NCBI GenBank assembly: GCA_021405325.1
Contig: QWII01000058.1
Span: 62,001 to 126,000 of the forward strand
DNA length: 64,000 nucleotides
Reading direction: 5' to 3'
Source: Caldilinea sp. CFX5
GTDB taxonomy: Bacteria > Chloroflexota > Anaerolineae > Caldilineales > Caldilineaceae
In this document: positions 26,563 through 35,328 of the stretch, piece by piece
How the letters are laid out: every line of letters begins with the position of its first letter
Numbering within the stretch: position 1 is the stretch's first letter
Program-made: the position numbers and the translations under genes
Notes under the pieces: model-generated
What the model was told of the DNA's origin: nothing
What the model saw: the letters and a program-made list of their open reading frames with translations, nothing else
Databases searched by the model: none

Positions 26563-27648
26563 TCACAACAGATTGCCCGGCATTGGCTGGAACGGCACAT
26601 CATAACCAAACGCAGCCGGCCCGACAACCGCTAGGGCCGCCGCAGTTTTGAGTTCTTTGGGTGCCGGCATCCCCAAGACGGCGACGCGCAAGCCGTAGCG
26701 TAGCATCTCGGTGCCAATTGGTTCGCCATCTTCCAGATTGAGGATGCAGATGAGATCCGGCACCGTACAGACGATCTCGCCATTGCGCCACGCCACCAGA
26801 TTTTCGTTCTGGAAGACAATTTCCATGCGGTCATTCGGGTCGCCAAAGGCGGTCAGTTGGAGACGACCACGAGCGAACCCTTGCATCGTGCGCCGTTCTA
26901 CATCAGCGATCTTGCCGCGGAAGAGGACACGACCATGTCCTAGCGCCGCCACGGCTTCCGTCGGTTCTTCATTGCGTCGCCGCGCCGCCAAGACGACATC
27001 GCCGATCTGCCGCGCCAGGGTGAGGGTGCCACGGATGATATGTTGCTTCATCTGGCGCCCCGTCATCAGCGGCATGGCCAGGGCGGCGCTACCGCCCATT
27101 TCGATGGTCAGGCTGCGAGCGTATTGCTCGACGCGGAAGGGCGAATCCATCTTGTCAAAGATGACCACATTGCCGGCAAAATCAGCTAATGCCATCGGCG
27201 CCAGCGAGAGGCCGCCAATGGCAAAGGTGTCCATCTGCAATTCGGGGAAGGCGCGGCCCATTGCGTCGCCATCGACGATAGGTAGATCCATTTGCAGACC
27301 GCAGATGAGCGGCTTCAACGCATTGGCGCCGCCGATCTCGCCGATGATGATGGCGGCCAGCGGGGCGCGAATGTGTTCTTCCAGGGCGCGCATGGCCGTG
27401 ACAAATTCCTGCCCATTTTGTAGCTTTTCAATGCCAACGGTTGGCGCGCCCATTGTGCCGATTGGGCAAACATAGGCGTCATCGGCCACATCATCGGCCT
27501 CAATGATATGACAGGCGCCGCCCCGTTCGCGCAGTTCTTTTTGCAACCAGGTGCGGCCAATATAGGTGTTGCCGCCGCCGCCGGTGCCCAAAATGCCGGC
27601 GCCGATGGCGACGGCGTCGGTGTCGGCTAGTGTGATTTCATAAGACAA
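26563..27648 (-). CDS. DUF917 family protein (first paralogue)
   Basis: 361 residues. Family marks: GAGILGTGGGGNTYIG (about 16-31), IGTMGAPTVGIEKLQNG (about 62-78), and VDGDAMGRAFPELQMDTF (about 125-142). DUF917 proteins are regularly encoded next to hydantoinase/oxoprolinase genes; one branch is linked to thiohydantoin desulfuration. About 35% like the second DUF917 gene at 28405-29484 by eye. It is the last gene of the operon, beyond the inserted toxin-antitoxin-like pair. Confidence 0.85.
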   Translation of the reverse strand: MSYEITLADTDAVAIGAGILGTGGGGNTYIGRTWLQKELRERGGACHIIEADDVADDAYVCPIGTMGAPTVGIEKLQNGQEFVTAMRALEEHIRAPLAAIIIGEIGGANALKPLICGLQMDLPIVDGDAMGRAFPELQMDTFAIGGLSLAPMALADFAGNVVIFDKMDSPFRVEQYARSLTIEMGGSAALAMPLMTGRQMKQHIIRGTLTLARQIGDVVLAARRRNEEPTEAVAALGHGRVLFRGKIADVERRTMQGFARGRLQLTAFGDPNDRMEIVFQNENLVAWRNGEIVCTVPDLICILNLEDGEPIGTEMLRYGLRVAVLGMPAPKELKTAAALAVVGPAAFGYDVPFQPMPGNLL

Positions 27649-27690
27649 CGTTATGCCTCCAACAATCCTGAATAGCCTACATTGTATAGT

Positions 27691-28109
27691 TCACTTTTGT
27701 AGCAACTGTTCAATTTCCTCGATTAAGAAGGGCAAGTTGGCCTTAGTAAATGATAAACCAGGCGCTGGAATCCGATTGTGCTTGATGTCGGGGTGTACAT
27801 GTTTATGGTGGGGATGGGGGCAGCAAGCAATGGATCATTAGGATGGGCCTGCGAGTCATACCAATATTGTTTATCACCGCCACGCCAAAGCTCATAGCCA
27901 TAATCAAGAAGCGGGCCAACTTCACCTTCAAACGAAAGCTTTTCACGCACCACTAACCGGCAATCTCCAATTTCTAGTTCACCAGTCAAGCGACCAGCGG
28001 CAGAACCACGGCGAACAAAAGTTAGTGTCGACCGTCGAATTGATGGATGACGTTGCCCCAAGGTGTAGATGTACTTTTCATACTCACGTAGGGACTGCAA
28101 GGGATTCAT
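27691..28109 (-). pseudogene. DUF6516-like toxin gene with one frameshift
   Basis: The frame from ATG 28109 reads 95 good residues up to [14 protein letters not shown], then drifts. Moving one base at the G-run 27816-27820 restores a family-like end: [13 protein letters not shown], then [20 protein letters not shown], stopping at 27691. The His-rich PHPHHKH motif is what I recall as the DUF6516 signature. Loss of one base in the homopolymer explains everything, so it is a recent mutation or a sequencing error. The upstream antitoxin-like gene overlaps it by 26 bp. DUF6516 is usually described as a putative toxin. Confidence 0.7.
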
Positions 28110-28386
28110 GGCGCGCCGCCCGACTGATTAAATTAGATACATTTTGCACAGCTTTACGTTGAATCAATTCGCGAACCGCTAGCTGATATTTTGAGCGGCG
28201 GTGGAGCAGGATCTTATAGGTGCCGGCCCATTCACTCCAATCCAGCACCCAAGCGTCATCTTCCGGCTCTTCGCCTCGCTCATAGGCTTCGTAGAAAGTT
28301 TCTGTTAAAACGCCATACTTACGTTCAAACGTTAACAGATCCTCTTCCATCGCATGAATATCATCAAGGATTTCTTCCAGGGTCAT
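28084..28386 (-). CDS. antitoxin-like partner of the DUF6516 gene
   Basis: 100 residues from ATG 28386 (AAGGAA upstream). It is helical: LEEILDDIHAMEEDLLTFERKYG, then FYEAYERGEEPEDDAWVLDWSEWAG. A shorter relative sits at 47752-48009 and shares the pattern EI-DD-EE-FER-Y-FY-Y-G-D-WAG. The 26-bp overlap with the following toxin-like gene is typical of toxin-antitoxin pairs. Its role as antitoxin is inferred from pairing only. Confidence 0.6.
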   Translation of the reverse strand: MTLEEILDDIHAMEEDLLTFERKYGVLTETFYEAYERGEEPEDDAWVLDWSEWAGTYKILLHRRSKYQLAVRELIQRKAVQNVSNLISRAARHESLAVPT

Positions 28387-28404
28387 AAAGCGTTCCTTTC
28401 CCAA

Positions 28405-29484
28405 CTACTGATACCGCTCCTCCACCGGCACATACGGCACATTATACCCAAAATAGTGCGGCCCGACCAGCGCCAGCCCCGCCGGCGTTCGCCAGTGGTG
28501 GGCGCAGGGGATGCCGAGGATGGCGACGCGGTAGCCGTAGCGCATACTCTCGGTGGTGATGGGTTCGCCGGTGTCGATGTCCAACACGGTGATCAGATCG
28601 GGCACGGAGACTTTGATTTCGTCATCAATGCGGGCGACCAGGTGTTCATTCTGGAAGCTGATCTGGAGCTTTTGGCCGCTGTATTCGTCGATGCCGTCCA
28701 TAAAGGCATCGCCCTTGGCGAAACCGGCTTCGGTGCGCCGTTGGACATCGCTGATCTTACCTTTGAAAATAAGAAAGCCGCCCACCTCTTTGCGCACCGT
28801 CTCCACCGGGTTGAGTTCGCTGACACGGGCGGCGCGGATGGTGCGGCCAATCTGTTCAGCTTTGCTGATGGTGCCGGCAATGGCGCACTGTTTCAGGTCG
28901 CCCACACTGGCGGCATAGAGCGCAATCATCGCCGTGGCGCCCATATCCACAGTGACGCTGCGGGCGAAGCGTTCCGTCCAGCGGTTGTTGATGGTCTCCA
29001 TGAGGACGGTGTTACCCCGCTCGTCGGACATGGCCATCGGGGTGGCGCTGATGCCGTGGATCGTGTGCGTCACCATCTGGATTTCGGGGAAGGCGCGGCC
29101 CATGCCGTCACAATCGACCAGGGGCAAGCGCAAACGCGCCGCCACATAGATCGGCACGACCGAGTTCATGCCGCCGGCCTCAATGCTCATGGTGGCGCGG
29201 ATCGGTTTGCCCATGTACTTACCGATGGTCTTAAAAGCATTGACCAGATCGTCACCGTTCGGCATCTTCTCCACCATCACCGTTGGCGCGCCCATCATGG
29301 CCGTGGGGACGATCAAATCGTCATCGGCCAACTCAGCCAGCGTGTAGAGTTCGACCGGGCCGTAGTCGCGGATGGCCTGACGGGCCATCAACATGCCGAT
29401 ATAGGGGTCGCCGCCACCGCCGGTGCCGAGGACGGCGGCCCCCAACGCAATGTTTTCAATGTTCTGTTCGGTGAGCAAGCGCAT
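28405..29484 (-). CDS. DUF917 family protein (second paralogue)
   Basis: 359 residues from ATG 29484, which shares one base with the previous stop (TGATG). Marks: LGAAVLGTGGGGDPYIG (about 13-29), MMGAPTVMVEKMPNGDD (about 62-78), and VDCDGMGRAFPEIQMVTH (about 125-142). Together with the paralogue at 26563-27648 it may form a heteromer, or act on a different substrate. Coupled translation with the Gfo/Idh/MocA gene places it in the hyuA-type operon. Confidence 0.85.
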   Translation of the reverse strand: MRLLTEQNIENIALGAAVLGTGGGGDPYIGMLMARQAIRDYGPVELYTLAELADDDLIVPTAMMGAPTVMVEKMPNGDDLVNAFKTIGKYMGKPIRATMSIEAGGMNSVVPIYVAARLRLPLVDCDGMGRAFPEIQMVTHTIHGISATPMAMSDERGNTVLMETINNRWTERFARSVTVDMGATAMIALYAASVGDLKQCAIAGTISKAEQIGRTIRAARVSELNPVETVRKEVGGFLIFKGKISDVQRRTEAGFAKGDAFMDGIDEYSGQKLQISFQNEHLVARIDDEIKVSVPDLITVLDIDTGEPITTESMRYGYRVAILGIPCAHHWRTPAGLALVGPHYFGYNVPYVPVEERYQ

Positions 29485-30554
29485 CAGGCGATCCTCACTT
29501 CCGTGCCGGTGTCGGCGCTTTCGAGCAGCGCTTCCATCATCTCTTGCACAATCAGGCCGTGGCGCAAGGGAGCAGCGCAAGGCACACCATCCAAAATCGC
29601 CTCGACAAAGTGACCGGCGACATTGTCCCACGCCACCAAACGTTCATACGGTTTGTTGCCCGGATCACGCAATAGGGGCGACAGATCTTGTTGGACGCCA
29701 TCAACCGTGCGGTAGATCGTCAGCGGATTGAGTTTGGCGCCGGCTTCGGTGCCGAAGAGTTCGATCTGCAAGCTCTCCGGTTGGTGGGAAGCCCAGAAAC
29801 TTTCCACTTGCAACCCCGCCCCATTTTCAAAGCGGATAAAGCCGCCGCCGTAGTCGTCGCTGTTGTAGAGTTTCGCCAGTTCATTGACTGGTTTGGCCGG
29901 CGGGTAGATGTGCCAGAAGCCCGCGCCGCGCGGCCCAAACTTGGCGCCGGCCACGCCGCTCACACTGACCGGCTTGGGCATCCCCATGAGCCACCAGACC
30001 GAGTCGAGGACATGCACGCCCATATCACGGAAGGCGCCGCCGCCCTTCTGGATAAAGCCCAGGCTCCAACCCGGAATGCCAATGCGGCGGATGCTGCTGG
30101 CTTTGGCATAATAAAGTTCACCAAAGTCGCCGCGCTGGGTCAGCTTGCCCAAATATTGTACATCGGGCGCAAAGCGGGTCGAGAGCGACATCATATTGAC
30201 CACGCCCGACGCCTCGGCCGCTTCCACCAGTTGGCGCGCCGCCGTCACCGAGTCGGAGAGCGGCTTGGTGACCATCACATGTTTGCCGCTGCGCACCACT
30301 TCCAGCGCCACCGGCACATGAAATTGATTGGGCACGCCGACAAAAACGGCGTCGATCTCTTTGTCGCGGCACATCTCCTCATAGCTGGTGTACTGTTTCA
30401 CATCCGTCAAGCCGAGCGCAGCCGCCGTCTCGATCATGCGCGCTTCCACAATATCACAAAGCGCCACCACGCGCGCCCGTGGATTGCGCATAAAGCCCCC
30501 CGCATTCGCCCGACCAATCCCCATGCCGACAATCGCAACCCGCACTTCACTCAT
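29484..30554 (-). CDS. Gfo/Idh/MocA-family oxidoreductase
   Basis: 356 residues. Rossmann start VAIVGMGIGRANAGGF (6-21), the usual Lys-Pro motif as TKPLSDS (about 95-101), and GGGAFRDMGVHVLDSVWWLMG (about 172-192) with the conserved D-x-G/x-H region. Substrate unknown; the operon suggests a cyclic amide, sugar or polyol intermediate. The stop overlaps the DUF917 start (TGATG). It lies 225 bp after the hyuA-type gene, with two palindromes in between. Confidence 0.8.
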   Translation of the reverse strand: MSEVRVAIVGMGIGRANAGGFMRNPRARVVALCDIVEARMIETAAALGLTDVKQYTSYEEMCRDKEIDAVFVGVPNQFHVPVALEVVRSGKHVMVTKPLSDSVTAARQLVEAAEASGVVNMMSLSTRFAPDVQYLGKLTQRGDFGELYYAKASSIRRIGIPGWSLGFIQKGGGAFRDMGVHVLDSVWWLMGMPKPVSVSGVAGAKFGPRGAGFWHIYPPAKPVNELAKLYNSDDYGGGFIRFENGAGLQVESFWASHQPESLQIELFGTEAGAKLNPLTIYRTVDGVQQDLSPLLRDPGNKPYERLVAWDNVAGHFVEAILDGVPCAAPLRHGLIVQEMMEALLESADTGTEVRIA

Positions 30555-30589
30555 AACCGTTCATCCCTTCTATCCTGATGTGTAAATAA

Positions 30590-30653
30590 CAGGGATTTCA
30601 CCGATTACGCCGATTAACGAATAGAAAAATCTGTGAAATCGGTGAAATCCCTG
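30590..30653. repeat. CAGGGATTTCACCGATT palindrome
   Basis: The 17-base outer arm and its complement enclose a second weaker stem. It lies 36 bp upstream of the Gfo/Idh/MocA start. Confidence 0.8.
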
Positions 30654-30704
30654 CTGCATTTTCATCGTTTGTGGCGTCCTCAGATATGATGCCTGTTCTT
30701 AAAT

Positions 30705-30770
30705 AGTCCGCAGTCCTAAGTCCTCAGTCGTTGCACCTGACTACGGACTCTGGACTTAGGACTTAGGACT
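30705..30770. repeat. AGTCC/GGACT palindrome
   Basis: AGTCCGCAGTCCTAAGTCC on the left and GGACTTAGGACTTAGGACT-like words on the right. The same family recurs at 50595-50690 and between two tRNA genes at about 59564-59669. Confidence 0.75.
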
Positions 30771-30779
30771 CTCTTCGAC

Positions 30780-32321
30780 TTAGCCCTGCGCCAAATCTCC
30801 AACCGCCTTCACGGCAATGCGCGTCGCATTCCCCGGCAGGTAGGCCAGCGGCACTTCTTCTACATCGACAATCTCAACCGTTTCCCGCGCCGCGCCGGCG
30901 GCCACCGCTTTGTCAATCGCCTCTTGTTTGGCGGTCGCTAAGGCTTCATCGCGCGTCATGCCGGCCAGCGAGAAGATGCGATCCGTTTCGCCGCCGATCT
31001 GGGCAATCGCCGCGCCGATGGCATTGGCAACGGCAAAATGATTCGGCTTGACAATCTCCGACGCGCCGGCCACCGGGCGTTGAATCAAGATGCTGCCGCC
31101 GCCGACAATGATGACTGGCATGGCAACGGCGCTGGTCTTCATACGATCCACGGCGACATTGATCATCTCTTCAATTTTGTCTTCCACGGCGGTGATGAGC
31201 TTTTTGTCAAGGCCGGCGACCGCGCCCTTGTGGCCAATGTCCACATGACCGGCGGCGACGCAAACGTCCGTGGTGGTGAGGGTATCGCCGCCAAAGACTT
31301 TGGCCTTTGTTGTCAACTCATAGCCGACGCTCTGCGGGCCAACGCGTACCGGTTCGGTACGAATGAGCGAACCGCCACCCAGACCAATCGACAGCGTATC
31401 GGGCATACGGAAGTTGGTGCGCACGCCGCCAATGCTGACGGCCAGCGCCGCCACCCGTGGGAAGCCATGCTGCAAGACGCCGACATCGGTGGTTGTGCCG
31501 CCAACATCGATGACAATGGCATCTTTCAAGCCGCTCAAAAAGGCTGCGCCACGCATGGAGTTGGTCGGGCCGGAGGCAAAGGTCAGCACTGGGTAGTCGG
31601 TGGCAAAGTCGGCATTCATGAGGGTGCCGTCGTTCTGGCTGATGTAGAAGGGCGCCGTGATTTTCATATCGGCCAGCGCCTTTTTGAAGCCGTTGACCGT
31701 GCGGGTCGCCAGGTCGCGCAGACAGGCGTTCATGATGGCGGCGTTTTCCCGTTCCAGCAAACCAATGCGCCCGATCTGGCTGGAGAGGGTGATATGGGCA
31801 TCGGGGATGACTTCTTGGACAATCGCCGCCGTCTGCTCTTCAAAGGTGGTGTTGACCGGCGAAAAGACCGAGGAGACGGCAATCGCCTTGATCCCCTTGG
31901 CGTTGATTTCCGCCGCAATCCGCCGAATTTCCGCCGGGTCAAAGGGGGAGATTTCACGGCCATCAAATTCGTGACCGCCGTGGGCCAGGTAATCGTTGCG
32001 TCCCACCACCTCGGCCAGATCATCCGGCCAATCGACCATCGGCGGCAGACAGACCGTGGCCGGTAAGCCCAGGCGGATACAGGCGGTCGGCTGTAAGCGG
32101 CGGCGTTCGACCACAGCGTTGGTAAAGTGGGTGGTGCCGATCATCACGGCGTCCAGGGTGGCGACAGCCAACCCGGAATCGCTGACCAGCGTACGCAGCG
32201 CAGTGGTAATGCCGTCGCTGACGTTGGGGGTGGTGGGGGTTTTGGTCGAAGCCAGCACTTGCGTGCCGTTCATCAAGACAGCATCCGTGTTGGTGCCGCC
32301 GACATCAATGCCAATACGCAC
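30780..32321 (-). CDS. hydantoinase/oxoprolinase family protein (HyuA type)
   Basis: 513 residues from a GTG at 32321, which follows AAAGGAGG; the ATG at 32351 has no ribosome site. Start VRIGIDVGGTNTDAVLM is the phosphate-1 loop of the actin-like ATPase fold; VIDVGGTTTDVGVL (about 278-291) is the second, and VGGGSILI (about 404-411) the adenosine loop. The family opens hydantoins or 5-oxoproline using ATP. Pairing with DUF917 genes is classic. It is the first gene of a minus-strand operon ending at 26563. Confidence 0.85.
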   Translation of the reverse strand: MRIGIDVGGTNTDAVLMNGTQVLASTKTPTTPNVSDGITTALRTLVSDSGLAVATLDAVMIGTTHFTNAVVERRRLQPTACIRLGLPATVCLPPMVDWPDDLAEVVGRNDYLAHGGHEFDGREISPFDPAEIRRIAAEINAKGIKAIAVSSVFSPVNTTFEEQTAAIVQEVIPDAHITLSSQIGRIGLLERENAAIMNACLRDLATRTVNGFKKALADMKITAPFYISQNDGTLMNADFATDYPVLTFASGPTNSMRGAAFLSGLKDAIVIDVGGTTTDVGVLQHGFPRVAALAVSIGGVRTNFRMPDTLSIGLGGGSLIRTEPVRVGPQSVGYELTTKAKVFGGDTLTTTDVCVAAGHVDIGHKGAVAGLDKKLITAVEDKIEEMINVAVDRMKTSAVAMPVIIVGGGSILIQRPVAGASEIVKPNHFAVANAIGAAIAQIGGETDRIFSLAGMTRDEALATAKQEAIDKAVAAGAARETVEIVDVEEVPLAYLPGNATRIAVKAVGDLAQG

Positions 32322-32412
32322 AGAGCCTCCTTTGTTTGGCGTTACAGTCATAAAGATGAAGTAGCGCCCGCCCCGTCGGGGCAGGGGACGCTACTCATGT
32401 TGTTGATGATAA

Positions 32413-32421
32413 GTATACCAA
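32413..32421 (-). promoter_or_regulatory. extended -10 (TGGTATACT) for the hyuA-type operon
   Basis: TATACT preceded by TGG on the minus strand, 92 bp before the GTG start. A -35 is weak (CTGTAA), as is usual with an extended -10. Confidence 0.5.
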
Positions 32422-32434
32422 AAGTAGCGATTTC

Positions 32435-33835
32435 TTACAGTTCTTGCACTAACTGATCAGGTGTTGCCAACAAAATACCTTGGTTAGCCGCCAATTGCGC
32501 CAGGTCGGGGGTAAAACCGTTTTTGGCGAATAACGCATAATGCAGTTGCCACCCCGTCTCCGCGCCGATCAAGCGTTGCGCTTTACGCTGTAAATCGGTC
32601 AAAATGTTTGTTCCGACGGGGCGTTGCGTCCATTTACATTCGCCGACCAAAAGCATTTTCTCGGTCTCATTGATGGCGACCAGATCAATCTCTTCGTCAT
32701 CGATCCACCAGCGACCAATCCGTTCCGGTAAAAAAGCCAGTTGCCCCCGCTGTACCAGTCGGGCAAGATAAGCCTGAGCCGCTTCTTCAAAGGCAAGGCT
32801 GACGAATTGATCAAAGGCGGGACGCACCCGTTGGTTTAAAATGGCTTCGGCCAACCCTAAATCGAGCATCCCTTGATGGGGGTAGACAAAACGAAACCAG
32901 AAGCGTAGAAAGGCGTCGCCGATCTGATAGATGCCTTTGCGACTTTTGGTTGGCTGGCGTTCGGTCACGGGTGTTTCGCGCGTGATCACATGCAATTGGC
33001 GGAGGATGTCGAGAAAACGGGAAGCGGCCCGACTGTCATTGATCCCTGCGCCTTGGGCAATCTCATTCAACCGGCGGCGGCCTTCAGCAATCGCCCGTAA
33101 AATGGCGAAGTAGTTACGCGGTTCGCGCAATTCTTCCATCAGGAGCAGTTGCGGTTCATGATAGAGGGTGCCACGTGGGTTGAGAATGTGCTGTTGAATG
33201 TTGGCGAAAATATCTTGTTGGTCAGAGAATGTTTGTAAATAATAGGGCATGCCACCAAGAACGGCCCATGCTTCAAGTTGTTCAATTGGCGAATAGTTTG
33301 GAAAAAACAAGGCGCTGTTGGGCAAAGAGAGGGGCATAAGATGTTCGCCGCCAGTGCGCCGACCATAGAGCGGGGCTTGATAACTCATGATCTCCCGCTC
33401 CATCATGCCGACATCCGAACCGCACAGCACCAAGAAAAGGTTGGCTTGCCGCAACTGACTATCCCACACCTTCTGCAGAATGGAGGGAATCGCCTTGTTG
33501 CCTTCAATCAGATAGGTGACTTCATCAAGAATGACCACCGGACGGCCAGGCAGTTTGTCCAGCATTTGCAGGGCGGCTTCCCACGACGGAAAGGTAAAGT
33601 CAGCCGATGCGTCGCCATAAAGAAAACGCCAAATCGCTTGTGAGAACGCCGCCAGTTGCTCGCTATCCGCACTGAGCGTGGCAACAAAAAAAATGTGGGG
33701 CTTTCCCTCACAGAAGGTGCGCAACAACTCGGTCTTGCCCACCCGTCGCCGACCATAGAGAACGTACAGATGGGCAGCGGGGGATTGATAGAGTTGATTT
33801 AAGTGGTCGAGTTCGGCTTGTCGATTGATGAACAT
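32435..33835 (-). CDS. AAA-type ATPase with DUF234 nuclease-like C-terminus
   Basis: 466 residues. Walker A YGRRRVGKTELL (about 27-38), Walker B PVVILDEV (about 99-106), and the sensor VLCGSDVGMME (about 136-146). Winged-helix region about 255-305 (ILRAIAEGRRRLNEIAQGAG). The C-terminal DUF234 part has EIDLVAINETEKMLLVGECKW (D-x(n)-E-x-K), a PD-(D/E)XK layout. Such ATPases are common in archaea and spread widely among bacteria; function is not established, though mobile or defence roles have been proposed. Confidence 0.8.
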   Translation of the reverse strand: MFINRQAELDHLNQLYQSPAAHLYVLYGRRRVGKTELLRTFCEGKPHIFFVATLSADSEQLAAFSQAIWRFLYGDASADFTFPSWEAALQMLDKLPGRPVVILDEVTYLIEGNKAIPSILQKVWDSQLRQANLFLVLCGSDVGMMEREIMSYQAPLYGRRTGGEHLMPLSLPNSALFFPNYSPIEQLEAWAVLGGMPYYLQTFSDQQDIFANIQQHILNPRGTLYHEPQLLLMEELREPRNYFAILRAIAEGRRRLNEIAQGAGINDSRAASRFLDILRQLHVITRETPVTERQPTKSRKGIYQIGDAFLRFWFRFVYPHQGMLDLGLAEAILNQRVRPAFDQFVSLAFEEAAQAYLARLVQRGQLAFLPERIGRWWIDDEEIDLVAINETEKMLLVGECKWTQRPVGTNILTDLQRKAQRLIGAETGWQLHYALFAKNGFTPDLAQLAANQGILLATPDQLVQEL

Positions 33836-33848
33836 GATTGCCCAGTTA

Positions 33849-33894
33849 GCAAATGCTGATTAGTCTAATCTAGATTAGACTAATCAGCATTTGC
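33849..33894. repeat. 46-bp perfect palindrome
   Basis: GCAAATGCTGATTAGTCTAA and following bases form 23 + 23 complementary bases with no loop. It begins 14 bp upstream of the ATPase start, so it may be an operator or a cruciform rather than a terminator. Confidence 0.9.
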
Positions 33895-33928
33895 TTATTT
33901 GTCAAATCGCTTGGCATCCATTTTAGTT

Positions 33929-34171
33929 CTAGGGGGCCGGCTCATTGTGGCTCAGTTCACCGATGAGATACATGAGTATACCACAGGTGATTCCACTATA
34001 GGATAAAAGATTTTCCAACACCGTAGCGCCGCCCGCTACTTCGGGCAGAATGTGTTCTACATGAAGCTGAATGCCAACAATTTCCTATTAGATCAGACAA
34101 TAACCACAACGATTACGCGCTTCCTTGCGCACTTGTTCACGCAGCGCCTTGGGAATGTAGGTGTGACTCAT
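33929..34171 (-). pseudogene. HNH endonuclease pseudogene
   Basis: From ATG 34171 the frame reads MSHTYIPKALREQVRKEA, then RNRCGYCLI, the Cys-x2-Cys start of small HNH nucleases, and hits TAA TAG at 34084-34089. In the same frame it goes on IVGIQLHVEHILPEVAGGA with the catalytic H-E-H and then VLENLL, after which the expected second Cys pair (as in LACxxCN) is absent; the frame ends at 33929. The gene is thus broken by tandem stops and truncated. It lies 36 bp behind the antitoxin-like gene, the usual operon order. Confidence 0.75.
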
Positions 34172-34207
34172 AGAGAGGCAGAGGATGACGTGGCGAGGAT
34201 TTGCGGA

Positions 34208-34621
34208 TTAAGAAAGATCATAGTCACGTTGTTTTAGGAGAACGGCGGCATGGGCGCGCTGCAAGACAATCCGGTCATATTCAGCCAGGTAGGTGTCCAA
34301 TTCCTGTTGTTGCGTTGCGTCTAACGCTTGCTGGTTTTTCAGTGCGAGTAGTTTGTCCATGCGTTCATAGTGTTCCTCCGGCATGGTCTGGCGCGCTACC
34401 CGCCACAGGGCGCGATCATTGAGCAACGCCAGCGTCGCCATATCCATGACCATCTCATCCGGTAGATCGTCGAGCAAGGATAGACCGCTCATCATGGCAC
34501 TGACCAGCAATTTTTCCAGGGCCTGTTGGTTTTTACCGGCAGCTTGCTTGACCCGTGCGTAAATCTGACCGGGCACCTGCAAGGTTACGGTTTCCACGGC
34601 GACAGTTTCTTGTCCATTCAT
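34208..34621 (-). CDS. antitoxin-like small protein ahead of the HNH remnant
   Basis: 137 residues. LQVPGQIYARVKQAA (about 14-28) looks like a ribbon-helix-helix start; the rest is helical and ends AHAAVLLKQRDYDLS, an ending I associate with small proteins encoded directly before HNH nucleases in cyanobacteria and Chloroflexota. The nuclease here is dead, so this gene may persist as a free regulator. Promoter candidate at 34717-34745. Confidence 0.6.
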   Translation of the reverse strand: MNGQETVAVETVTLQVPGQIYARVKQAAGKNQQALEKLLVSAMMSGLSLLDDLPDEMVMDMATLALLNDRALWRVARQTMPEEHYERMDKLLALKNQQALDATQQQELDTYLAEYDRIVLQRAHAAVLLKQRDYDLS

Positions 34622-34716
34622 AGTAATTGGTGTTTCCTTGTTCTACAACCAACAAGTTTCGCCTCACAGACATCATCAGCGATGCTGGTACATCAGGATA
34701 AACCGAAACTGGATAA

Positions 34717-34745
34717 ATTATAGCACAAAGCCTAATCGGTAGAAA
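34717..34745 (-). promoter_or_regulatory. promoter of the antitoxin-like gene
   Basis: TATAAT (34717-34722) and TTTCTA (34740-34745), spacing 17, minus strand. Confidence 0.5.
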
Positions 34746-34873
34746 TTGATGTATGTCCAGTGCGCGGTACTGGATGCACGCTGGAAGTAACGTAGGATAG
34801 TGGCGTGTTTCTGTTCTTTTCTGCCTTGCCGCCGATACCAATTGATGCTAAGATCCAAACATGCGTTCGGTGC

Positions 34874-35116
34874 ATGATGGCAATAGCACCAGTTTATACC
34901 GAAATGATTGATTTCCTGGCCGCCGGCGCCACCCCAACCAGCCTGATCGCCTTTCGTCCTTCGGAAGCGGCCAAGCAACGGGTAGCCGATCTTATTCAAC
35001 GCGAAAAGAGTGAGGGTCTTACCCCTGAAGAGCAGGCGGAGTTAGCGCATTACCTACAACTTGAACATCTCATGCGCCTAGCAAAAGCAAGAGCACGTCG
35101 TTACTTACAGTTATGA
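34874..35116 (+). CDS. small HNH-operon-type protein
   Basis: 80 residues from ATG 34874 (or 34877). TEMIDFLAAGATPTSLIAF, RPSEAAKQRVADLIQREK, EGLTPEEQAELAHYLQLEH and LMRLAKARARRYLQL form a compact helical protein that I recall as a common neighbour of small HNH nucleases. No nuclease follows here; a palindrome does. It may be an orphan antitoxin. Confidence 0.65.
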   Translation: MMAIAPVYTEMIDFLAAGATPTSLIAFRPSEAAKQRVADLIQREKSEGLTPEEQAELAHYLQLEHLMRLAKARARRYLQL

Positions 35117-35127
35117 GTACAACGCAC

Positions 35128-35220
35128 AACACAACAACGGATTTGGGGAGCAGCGGATTTTTCACAAGACAGGCAGACGCGGTGGACAAATCCGTTGCTC
35201 CCCAAATCCGTTGTTGTGTT
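35128..35220. repeat. AACACAACAACGGAT palindrome, copy 1
   Basis: Arms of about 33 bp with few mismatches, loop about 27. Copy 2 is at 39274-39350. It lies between two convergent genes. Confidence 0.85.
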
Positions 35221-35230
35221 TGTTCCACGT

Positions 35231-35257
35231 AAAAAAATTCGCGGCGCCTCCGGCGCC
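35231..35257 (-). terminator. GC hairpin followed by T7 (terminator or IMH-like hairpin)
   Basis: On the minus strand GGCGCC-GGA-GGCGCC (35243-35257) is followed by GCGAA and seven T. It is 70 bp after the stop of the SAP-FGE gene. It fits a Rho-independent terminator. A GC hairpin just after a variable repeat is also a feature of diversity-generating retroelements. Confidence 0.55.
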
Positions 35258-35328
35258 AAAAATCGCGTTGGTTCTGCGCCCCAACCCCCAGAACCGCAGG
35301 GCGCCAGCGTTTTACAGAGGCCAGCGGG

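Noticed and set aside
32435..33835. Classical restriction-modification or CBASS/Thoeris locus around the DUF234 ATPase
   Set aside because: No methyltransferase, nucleotidyltransferase, TIR or other defining partner is next to it; only decayed HNH modules.
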